Source: Thermoleophilia bacterium (GTDB lineage Bacteria > Actinomycetota > Thermoleophilia > Gaiellales > Gaiellaceae). Taken from it: a stretch of 12,508 bases of DNA. The stretch covers positions 1-12,508 of the forward strand of contig JAERMP010000035.1 of assembly GCA_016844515.1 (NCBI GenBank), given 5' to 3'. A program made the position numbers and the translations under genes. Shown here piece after piece: positions 6,930 to 12,508 of this stretch. Within the stretch, counting starts at the first letter, position 1, and every line of letters begins with the position of its first letter. The notes under the pieces were generated by a model. It ran no database searches and was not told where the DNA came from. It worked only from the letters and a program-made list of their open reading frames with translations.

Positions 6930-9900
6930 GCCGATGGCTCGGCAACGACGGCGAGCTCCGCAAGCGCCAGCGCGCGCTCGGCTGAGACGAGGTTGCCCTT
7001 GAGCTCATAGAGCTTGAGCGCTTCATGTAGCGCCGCGCGCGCGGCGTCGGGGCCCACCGCCGTCGCCAGAACTTCCGCGAGGGTGACGAGGCAGTCGCCG
7101 CGCAGATCGGGAGCTTCGACTCTCCTGAGCGCCTCCACGGCTTCCCGCGCTTCCCGCTCCGCACCGGCGAGATCTCCGTCGTGGGCCAGGAGGCGTGCCC
7201 GGACACACCGCAGGACGGCCTTCGTCTCGACGTCGTCGTCGTCGGCGAGCTCCTCGGCGGTGGTGTGAAGCTCCGCCGCATCGGCGTACCGGTCCTGCTC
7301 GCAGACTGCGCGGGCGAGCAGGGCTGCAACGGTGGGGAGCACGTACTTGTCACCCATTGCGGACAGCTTCTCGTAGTCGCGTCGAAGGTCACGTTCCGCG
7401 GCTTGGGGATCTCCGGCGAGCGTCTCGACGCGGCTTGACTGGAGTGACGTCAGTGGGACGATGACGTTCGCACCGAGCTCGTCGCGAAGTCGACCTGCAC
7501 GGGAGATCAGCTCTCGCGCCTGAGCGAAGTCGCCCTCCATCGCGTGCAATCGCGCGAGTGAGCAGAGGATGAATGCCTCCGCTTGCCTGTCTGCAAGATC
7601 TCGCTCGAGCGCCTCCTCGCATTCGCGGATGGCGTCACTGACCTTCGTCGGCCCGTCTCGGAGACCGGCCGTGTACTCGGCGAGCAGCCGGGCCTCGAGC
7701 CTGGTGTCCCCTGCGAGCCGAGCATGGTCGATGGCACTGCGGTGAGCATCGAGCTGCTCGCTCCAGCGGAGGACGGAACCGTGGACGTAGCCGAGAAGCC
7801 GCCAGGCCTTGGCCAGCTCGGCATGAGCGGAAACGCGCTCGAGCTCGGGGATCACGTGTTCCAGCTCTCGGATCACATCTCGGCTCCAGCGCTCGAGATC
7901 GTCGACCACGTGGTGCCGGACGAGAAGCCGCGTCACGACCGCGTCCGCCCAGAACCGCGTCTCACCTTCCTCCGTGGCTTGCCCGACCGCCTCGTCGAGG
8001 AAGAGCTCTGCCGATACGAACTCGCCGATCTCCATCAGCGCTTCGCCGAGGCTCGGTAGGAGCTCCAGGCGACGCCGGTCGTCCTCTGGGAAGAGCAGTG
8101 CGGAGCGCCGGAGCAGATTTGCTGCCGCCGGCATGTCGCCGCGGGAGAATGCCCTCCGCCCCGCCGAGGAGAGACGTATCGCAGCGCGGACGCCCAGCTG
8201 GCTGCCGTGGTCGTCGAGCGGCCCGAGCTCGGACAAGTAGCGATGCGCCTGCTCGAGGTGGTAGCCGAGGATCTCCTCGAATTCGGTCGCGCCCTCGCGG
8301 TTGATGCCGTCAGCCCACTCGACGAACTGCTCGTGGAACGTCGCGCGGGCGCGTTTCAGGATTCCCTCGTAAGCGGTGTCGCGGATTAGGACGTGATGGA
8401 AGCCGTAGGCCTCTTCCTCGGCCGGCCGCCTGGAGTCGGGCAGAACGAGCTGCTTGTCCGTGAGCGAGTCGAGCTGAGCTCCCACCCGAGGCCGAGCGGT
8501 CTCGGGGGTCAGGTACCTCACTGCATCCGTCACGAAGGTCTGCCCGATGACCGCGGCCGGCTCGATCACGGCTCGCTCGTCCGCATTCAGGCGGTCGAGC
8601 CTCGCTGCGAGGAGTGCCTGGATCGTTGGGGGCACGGACACGTCTTCCATATCCGACGCGGCATGCCAGCTCCCTGACTCGAAGCGAATCAGCCCCTCGT
8701 CCACGAGCATCGAGAGCAGCTGTTCGATGAACAGCGGGTTGCCCTGGGCGGCTTCGACGATTCGTGTTCGGATTCGTTCGTCGAGCCCAGTGCCGCCGAG
8801 TAGAGCCTCGGCCACGGCGCTCGTCTGCTCCTCGGAGAGCCGCTCGAGCTCGATTCGGGCCGACCCTTGCGCCGTCGACCAGTTGGGCAGGCGCTCCACG
8901 AGCTCGTGGCGTGTCGAGCACACGACGAGGATCGGCGCGTCGTCCGTCGAGCCCACGAGGTGTTCGATGAGCTCGAGGAAGGTCGACTCGGCCCAGTGGA
9001 TGTCCTCGAAGAGGACGAGGAGCGGGCGCGAGCGGGCGAGACTTTCGAACAGCTTGCGCGCGCCCCAGGTCAGCTCCAGTGCGGGGAACGAGGCCGGTGA
9101 GAGCCCGATTACCGCCGCGACGCGCTCTTCGACCTCGGCGTCTCCTGCGAGTGCCGCAAGCTTCTCTCGCGCGGACTCGGTGGTGTCTCGCTCCGCGATT
9201 CCGGATGCCTGGCGAACGGCCTCGCCGAGCGGCCAGTAGGTGATCCCTTCGCCGTACGGGAGGCAGCGCCCGCGAAGGAAGGACGCCTCGCCTTCGACCG
9301 AGCGGACGAACTCGTCGATCAGCCGCGACTTTCCCACGCCGGCCTCGCCGACCACCGTCACCAGGCGACAGCGGCGTTCATGGACAGCCTCCTCGAGGGC
9401 GCGCGTGAGCTGCTCCAGCTCGCTGTCGCGACCGATCATCGGTGCGTCGAGGCGCCTCTGGCGCTCGGTGTCCTCCCGGACTCCGACGAGGCGATACGCG
9501 GGAACGGGCTCCGACTTCCCCTTCAGCTCGAGCGGCTCGACCTCCTCCACGTCGACGAAGTCGCGCACGAGCCGGTAGGTGAGGTCGCCGAGCAGGACCT
9601 CCTGCGCACCCGCTGCTTGTTCGAGGCGCGCGGCGACGTTGACTGCATCACCGGTGACGAGGCGTTGTCCGGCCGTCGGATCGCCGGCGACGACCTCGCC
9701 CGTGTTCACCCCGGTGCGAACGGTCAGCCGGATGCCCCAGTGGCGCTCGAGCTCGTCGTTCAACGCTGCCTGGGCGCGCTGCATCCCGGCTGCCGCGCGC
9801 ACCGCCCGCAGAGCATCGTCCTCGTGGAGCTTGGGCAGTCCGAAGACCGCCATGATCGCGTCGCCGATGAACTTCTCCACGACGCCGCCATGCCGCTCGA

Positions 9901-10141
9901 GCTCGGCGCTCATCGCGTCGAAGTAGCGCGTCATCACCTCCCGCAGCGACTCGGAGTCCAGCTGCTCGCCCATGGCCGTCGAGCCCTTGAGGTCGGAGAA
10001 GACGATGGTGACGATCTTCCGGAACTCCTGGGGCGGAGGTGCCTCTGCGAGCGGCGAGCCGCAGGCGAGGCAGAACTTCGCGACGTCCGGGTTATCGGTG
10101 GCGCACTTCGGGCAGACCGGCACCTGACGAGTTTGCCTCAA
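6926..10141 (-). CDS. Adenylate cyclase with zinc ribbon, AAA/STAND-type ATPase and TPR-like C-terminus
   Basis: This is a 1071-residue cytoplasmic signalling protein. A zinc ribbon (C10, C13, C24, C27) is followed by a class III nucleotide cyclase domain (about 40-220). Catalytic residues are complete: metal aspartates D50 (FSDLKGST) and D94 (KFIGDA), purine-selecting K90 and D165, and transition-state N168 and R172 (GDAVNVAAR). Lys/Asp selectors favour ATP, so cAMP is the expected product. An AAA/STAND-type ATPase follows with Walker A G265-S272 (GEAGVGKS) and Walker B 374-380 (LLVLFED). From about 600 on, helical Ala/Leu/Glu/Arg-rich sequence looks like TPR repeats. This architecture is known in actinobacteria and is thought to tie cyclase output to a sensed protein or ligand. 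The start is TTG at 10139-10141 with AAAGAGG six bases before it; the in-frame GTG six codons on lacks a ribosome site. The repeat cluster at 10161-10262 is immediately upstream. Confidence 0.95.
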   Translation of the reverse strand: MRQTRQVPVCPKCATDNPDVAKFCLACGSPLAEAPPPQEFRKIVTIVFSDLKGSTAMGEQLDSESLREVMTRYFDAMSAELERHGGVVEKFIGDAIMAVFGLPKLHEDDALRAVRAAAGMQRAQAALNDELERHWGIRLTVRTGVNTGEVVAGDPTAGQRLVTGDAVNVAARLEQAAGAQEVLLGDLTYRLVRDFVDVEEVEPLELKGKSEPVPAYRLVGVREDTERQRRLDAPMIGRDSELEQLTRALEEAVHERRCRLVTVVGEAGVGKSRLIDEFVRSVEGEASFLRGRCLPYGEGITYWPLGEAVRQASGIAERDTTESAREKLAALAGDAEVEERVAAVIGLSPASFPALELTWGARKLFESLARSRPLLVLFEDIHWAESTFLELIEHLVGSTDDAPILVVCSTRHELVERLPNWSTAQGSARIELERLSEEQTSAVAEALLGGTGLDERIRTRIVEAAQGNPLFIEQLLSMLVDEGLIRFESGSWHAASDMEDVSVPPTIQALLAARLDRLNADERAVIEPAAVIGQTFVTDAVRYLTPETARPRVGAQLDSLTDKQLVLPDSRRPAEEEAYGFHHVLIRDTAYEGILKRARATFHEQFVEWADGINREGATEFEEILGYHLEQAHRYLSELGPLDDHGSQLGVRAAIRLSSAGRRAFSRGDMPAAANLLRRSALLFPEDDRRRLELLPSLGEALMEIGEFVSAELFLDEAVGQATEEGETRFWADAVVTRLLVRHHVVDDLERWSRDVIRELEHVIPELERVSAHAELAKAWRLLGYVHGSVLRWSEQLDAHRSAIDHARLAGDTRLEARLLAEYTAGLRDGPTKVSDAIRECEEALERDLADRQAEAFILCSLARLHAMEGDFAQARELISRAGRLRDELGANVIVPLTSLQSSRVETLAGDPQAAERDLRRDYEKLSAMGDKYVLPTVAALLARAVCEQDRYADAAELHTTAEELADDDDVETKAVLRCVRARLLAHDGDLAGAEREAREAVEALRRVEAPDLRGDCLVTLAEVLATAVGPDAARAALHEALKLYELKGNLVSAERALALAELAVVAEPSA

Positions 10142-10160
10142 AGCGTGCCTCTTTCGCGCG

Positions 10161-10262
10161 GACCGGAATCCGCTATGGGCTTGCGGCCCATGCTGGGGAA
10201 ACCTCCCGGTTTCCCCTGACCCCTTCCACTGGTCCGCTTCGCGGACAGGCCGCTTCGCGGCC
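10161..10262. repeat. Inverted second copy of the multi-hairpin element (locus 2)
   Basis: Read on the minus strand, this repeats the part order of 5191-5408: GGCCGC-GAA-GCGGCC (10262-10248), the constant GTCCGC-GAA-GCGGAC (10246-10232), a CAGTGGAAGGGGTCA linker, and a 9-bp stem GGGGAAACC-GGGA-GGTTTCCCC (10216-10195). It then has a hairpin absent from locus 1, ATGGGC-N5-GCCCAT (10191-10175), and GCGGATTCCGGTC (10173-10161). Only one unit is present instead of two. It begins 20 bases from the cyclase start codon, just outside its ribosome site, so it would fold in the 5' leader of the cyclase mRNA if transcription starts beyond it. The 67-residue gene lies on the other side, divergently. Confidence 0.85.
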
Positions 10263-10315
10263 TCATCGAATGTTTACACACCCTCAACCAAATCCCCCCA
10301 GAAAGGGGACGCCCG

Positions 10316-10338
10316 ATACGTCGTATTGGACGAATACG
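10316..10338. promoter_or_regulatory. Three ATACG half-sites upstream of the 67-residue gene
   Basis: ATACG (10316-10320), CGTAT (10322-10326) and ATACG (10334-10338) form two overlapping palindromes. One is the 11-mer ATACG-T-CGTAT and the other is CGTATT-N5-AATACG (10322-10338). The site sits 36 bases before the ATG at 10375, where an operator could lie, and is AT-richer than its surroundings. No regulator is assigned. The stretch 10263-10315 before it shows nothing I can name. Confidence 0.35.
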
Positions 10339-10374
10339 CGAGTGAACCCGATCCCCAAGGCGAAGGGCGGCGGA

Positions 10375-10578
10375 ATGTCTGCGGCAGAACTCGAGACGAT
10401 GTTCTCGTCCGAGGTCGATCGAATCGAGCAGTGGCGGCACGGGGAGCTCGAACGGGCCGGGTACGACCCTGAGAGCGCGCTCGTGCTCGCCGCGAGTCAC
10501 GATGTCGACCTGCACGACGCCGTCAACCTGCTCAACCGGGGTTGCACGGTGGATCTCGCGCTTCAGATCCTTCTTTGA
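10375..10578 (+). CDS. Small 67-residue helical protein of unknown function
   Basis: This is a cytoplasmic protein without signal peptide or membrane segment. An acidic N-terminal helix (SAAELETMFSSEVDRIEQW, 2-20) leads into RHGELERAGY and then two short helices around ASHDVDLHDAVNLLNRGC, ending in ALQILL. The pattern of an AGY turn, a DVDLH block and a GC-containing last helix looks structured and non-random, suggesting a small helical bundle. I do not recognise a named family. The frame is open far upstream (opposite the cyclase gene), but the ATG at 10375 has AGGG a few bases before it (10364-10367). GTG 10342 is an alternative that adds eleven residues and has no ribosome site. It is divergent from the cyclase and is followed after 4 bases by a strong palindrome. 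Confidence 0.65.
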   Translation: MSAAELETMFSSEVDRIEQWRHGELERAGYDPESALVLAASHDVDLHDAVNLLNRGCTVDLALQILL

Positions 10579-10582
10579 TCAT

Positions 10583-10634
10583 GGGGGGAAACGATGTTTC
10601 TAATCGCGGGGGGAAACGATGTTTCCCCCCGCGA
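10583..10634. repeat. Tandem G6AAAC palindromes, last copy a 14-bp perfect stem
   Basis: The 18-mer GGGGGGAAACGATGTTTC occurs at 10583-10600 and again at 10608-10625. The second copy continues into a perfect 14-bp stem, TCGCGGGGGGAAAC (10604-10617), loop GAT, and its complement (10621-10634). It starts 5 bases after the stop of the 67-residue gene. It could end that transcript, but no T-run follows, only a C/T-rich stretch. The G-run/AAAC arm resembles the GGGGAAACC stem at 10195-10216, so it may belong to the same family of palindromes. The rest of 10635-10795 holds one more small inverted repeat (10682-10698) and no gene. Confidence 0.75.
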
Positions 10635-10681
10635 GCCCCCCTTCCTCTTGCCGTGCCATGAAGAGACCTGACTTGGCCTAC

Positions 10682-10698
10682 GGGCGAGTGAATCGCCC
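10682..10698. repeat. Small REP-like inverted repeat GGGCGA-N5-TCGCCC
   Basis: Perfect 6-bp arms GGGCGA and TCGCCC enclose GTGAA. The left arm is preceded by CTAC, so it resembles the GTAGGGGCGA end of the element at 2334-2401 and may be a relic of that type. The homology is short and could be chance. Confidence 0.35.
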
Positions 10699-10795
10699 TT
10701 CGGCCCTGGAGTCGTCGTGCGTGCATGGGCGTTTCGGCGACGTAGTTCGCGGTTCTTTCACGACGTGACCGCTCGTGTGGGCACAATGCCCGCCG

Positions 10796-11641
10796 ATGCT
10801 TCCGCTTCTTTCGATTCCGTCGCCTGACTCGAGCACGATCGAGCTCGGGCCTCTATCGATCCACTTCTACGGTCTGACGCTGCTTGCTGCGATCGCTGCT
10901 GCTGTCGCGATCGCCGGGTTCCGCTGGACGCGCCGTGGGGGCGACTGGGACCTGATCTTCCGGATCGCGGTGTGGGGGGTGGCGTCGGGGATCGTCGGAG
11001 CGCGCCTCTACCACGTGCTCACGAGCTGGAACGAGCTTCCTGACGAGTGGTGGGGCCCGTTCGCCATCTGGAAGGGCGGCCTCGGGGTCTGGGGAGGGAT
11101 CGGCCTGGGCGTCATCGTGGGCGCGATCGTTGCGAAGCGCTCGGGCGCGGACCTCGGCAAGCTCGCGGATTGTGTCGCACCTGCGTTGCTCGTCGCGCAG
11201 GGGATTGGCCGCTTCGGCAACTGGTGGAACCAGGAGCTCTTCGGCGGTCCGACCGACCTGCCGTGGGGTCTCGAGATCTCTCCCGAGAACCGCCCGATCG
11301 AGAACGTCGAGAGCGACACGTTCCATCCGACCTTCCTCTATGAGGTGCTCTGGTGCTTTGCGGCTGCCGGCGTGCTCCTGTTCATCGAACGGCGCTTTCG
11401 CATCCGCCCCGGCGGGCTTTTCGCCCTGTACGTGCTGATCTACAGCATCGGCCGCTTCTGGATCGAGATGTTGCGCGTCGATCCGTCGCACGAGTGGGGC
11501 GGCGTTCGCCTGAACGCCTACGTCGCCGGTCTGGCCATCGTTCTCTCCGCCGGGTTCTTCATCTGGTGGCAGAAAACATGGCAGCGTGGCACCGGGCCGC
11601 CTTCCAAGCCGGAGGCGATGGCCATCCCCAAGAGCCGCTGA
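10796..11641 (+). CDS. lgt: Prolipoprotein diacylglyceryl transferase
   Basis: Lgt moves a diacylglyceryl group from phosphatidylglycerol to the lipobox cysteine of prolipoproteins at the outer face of the cytoplasmic membrane, the first step of lipoprotein maturation. The 281-residue protein has the expected multi-pass hydrophobic profile and family motifs: IHFYGL near 22-27 at the first segment, GARLYHVLTSW, the signature GRFGNWWNQELFG with its essential Arg, HPTFLYE, and SIGRFWIEMLRVD near the C-terminus. Start choice: GTG 10775 would add seven residues, but ATG 10796 gives MLPLLSIPSPDSSTIELGPL, the usual start for actinobacterial Lgt. Neither has a clear ribosome site. It is 217 bases from the preceding gene, so it probably has its own promoter, and 84 bases before the YtkA-like gene. 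Confidence 0.97.
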   Translation: MLPLLSIPSPDSSTIELGPLSIHFYGLTLLAAIAAAVAIAGFRWTRRGGDWDLIFRIAVWGVASGIVGARLYHVLTSWNELPDEWWGPFAIWKGGLGVWGGIGLGVIVGAIVAKRSGADLGKLADCVAPALLVAQGIGRFGNWWNQELFGGPTDLPWGLEISPENRPIENVESDTFHPTFLYEVLWCFAAAGVLLFIERRFRIRPGGLFALYVLIYSIGRFWIEMLRVDPSHEWGGVRLNAYVAGLAIVLSAGFFIWWQKTWQRGTGPPSKPEAMAIPKSR

Positions 11642-11725
11642 GCACACGCCTTAGTCGCCCGGGGGCGGATGGAACCACATCGGCGCACGCGGTGTAAGAG
11701 CCGCAAGCGATCGATAGGAGAGACC

Positions 11726-12223
11726 ATGCGCTACCTCATCGCAGCGTCAGCGTGCATCGCCGCCCTCTGGTTGGCCACATCGGCCGGCGCCGGGGGCTGG
11801 GCAACTGTCGGCTTCGAGCCGCTTCCCGACGGCTCGTCGGCGGGTGCGACGTGGAGTCCCACGATTTTCGTCAAGCAACACGGCGTCACGCCTCTCGGTG
11901 GCCTTCACCCGGTCGTCACGATCGAGGACGCGGGCTCGGGCGAGTCTCGGAGCTTCACCGCTCGTTCCGGCTCCGAGACGGGTGTGTATCAGGCGGACGT
12001 CGTCTTCCCGTCGGCGGGCGACTGGCGCGTCGCGATCCACAGTGGCTTCGGGAACTCTCGTGTCACCTACGGGCCCGTAACCATCGGGCGCGCTGCAGCG
12101 GATACGGGAACCCGCCCGACCCCGGTCATCGGCGTCGCGGCCTTGCTCGGCGCGCTCGCCGTGGGTACCGCGGCCCTGCTCGGGCTGCGGCGACGATCGA
12201 GATTGACGCCGGCAAGCCGCTGA
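11726..12223 (+). CDS. Type I membrane protein with YtkA/FixH-like extracellular domain
   Basis: This 165-residue protein has an N-terminal signal peptide (MRYLIAASACIAALWLATSAGAG, 1-23). Its extracellular beta-sandwich holds the block GVYQADVVFPSAGDWRVAI (86-104), typical of YtkA-like/FixH-like domains. A Thr/Pro linker follows, then a C-terminal membrane helix (about 133-153) closed by RRRSR, which keeps the tail inside. GGAG with five bases of spacing fixes the ATG at 11726 rather than the upstream ATG at 11669. YtkA-like domains are found in metal- and copper-related and cell-surface proteins, but no metal ligand cluster is evident here, so no function is claimed. It lies 84 bases after lgt and 42 bases before a sigma factor gene, and may be co-transcribed with lgt. 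The domain call rests on one motif block. Confidence 0.75.
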   Translation: MRYLIAASACIAALWLATSAGAGGWATVGFEPLPDGSSAGATWSPTIFVKQHGVTPLGGLHPVVTIEDAGSGESRSFTARSGSETGVYQADVVFPSAGDWRVAIHSGFGNSRVTYGPVTIGRAAADTGTRPTPVIGVAALLGALAVGTAALLGLRRRSRLTPASR

Positions 12224-12229
12224 TTGGTC

Positions 12230-12257
12230 GGAACCTCCACGGCCCGTCCGGTGTAGA
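12230..12257 (+). promoter_or_regulatory. Possible ECF-type promoter for the sigma factor gene
   Basis: GGAACC (12230-12235), the usual -35 core of ECF-sigma promoters, is followed 16 bases later by TGTAGA (12252-12257) in the -10 position. Transcription would then start near the GTG at 12266, giving a leaderless mRNA and possible autoregulation. The -10 is not a strong ECF match, so this is tentative. Confidence 0.3.
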
Positions 12258-12265
12258 ACAGGGCG

Positions 12266-12508
12266 GTGGAGGGCTCGCAGCCGGATGACGCTCCGCTCGC
12301 TGAACGCGCCATGCGCGGAGACGAGCGTGCCTTCGAGGAGCTCGTGCGCATGCACCAGGACATCGCGTTTCGGACTGCGTATCTGCTGACGGGCTCGGCC
12401 GCGGACGCCGAAGACGCCGTCCAGGCCGGATTCGTCAAGGCGTGGACAGCGCTGTCTCGTTATCGCCGCGGCGCGCCGTTCAAGCCGTGGCTCCTTCGCA
12501 TCGTCGCC
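12266..12508 (+). CDS. ECF sigma-70 family RNA polymerase sigma factor, 3'-truncated
   Basis: The first 81 codons of an alternative sigma factor are present before the window ends. They cover region 2, which binds core polymerase and the -10 element: RGDERAFEELVRMH (17-30), then DAEDAVQAGFVKAWTAL (47-63) in the region 2.2 position and the conserved aromatic/basic stretch FKPWLLRIVA (72-81). Region 4 and any following anti-sigma gene lie outside. GTG 12266 keeps the usual short lead-in before LAERAMRGDE; ATG 12311 would cut into that helix. No clear ribosome site precedes the GTG, which fits leaderless translation. It follows the YtkA-like gene by 42 bases. Confidence 0.9.
   Translation, partial: MEGSQPDDAPLAERAMRGDERAFEELVRMHQDIAFRTAYLLTGSAADAEDAVQAGFVKAWTALSRYRRGAPFKPWLLRIVA

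Noticed and set aside
9380..10219. 279-codon frame antisense to the cyclase
   Set aside because: Mirror of the cyclase codons, runs on into the repeat cluster, and shows no recognisable domain.
10583..10640. Intrinsic terminator call for the G6AAAC palindrome
   Set aside because: The stem is strong but is followed by GCGAGCCCCCC, not by a T-run, so I list it as a repeat.

Overview
The window is high-GC bacterial DNA carrying a mostly housekeeping and signalling gene set. A clamp-binding DnaE, a DUF5317 membrane protein, an Lgt, frequent GTG/TTG starts and a zinc-ribbon/class III cyclase/ATPase/TPR protein together suggest a deep-branching actinobacterium, perhaps of the Thermoleophilia (Gaiellales/Solirubrobacterales). 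That placement is inferred from gene content and base composition, because no marker RNA is present.

Left part (1-5169, all +): the 3' two thirds of dnaE (replicative DNA polymerase III alpha) is followed by a roughly 290-base gap holding a REP-like double palindrome and two GC hairpins. Next come a tiny predicted membrane peptide with a strong ribosome binding site, a multi-pass membrane GGDEF/HD-GYP c-di-GMP enzyme, and a four-to-five-segment DUF5317 membrane protein. The last three have small gaps and probably form one transcription unit.

Middle (5170-10141): a cluster of tandem and inverted palindromes separates the DUF5317 gene from a convergent single-domain cyclic-nucleotide-binding protein (-). 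A secreted six-cysteine protein (+) runs divergently from that gene. Its stop codon overlaps the stop of a 1071-residue class III adenylate cyclase with AAA/STAND-type ATPase and TPR-like regions (-). A cyclic nucleotide producer and a stand-alone cyclic-nucleotide receptor are therefore 1.1 kb apart on the same strand, next to a c-di-GMP enzyme, so the region looks like a second-messenger neighbourhood.

Right part (10142-12508): a second copy of the palindrome cluster, in inverted orientation, lies directly upstream of the cyclase start. It is followed on + by a 67-residue unknown protein, another long palindrome, lgt (prolipoprotein diacylglyceryl transferase), a type I membrane protein with a YtkA/FixH-like extracellular domain, and the start of an ECF sigma factor cut by the window edge.

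The least explained material is non-coding. A family of dispersed multi-hairpin repeats shows arm changes that preserve pairing between copies. No transposase, CRISPR array, rRNA or tRNA was found.
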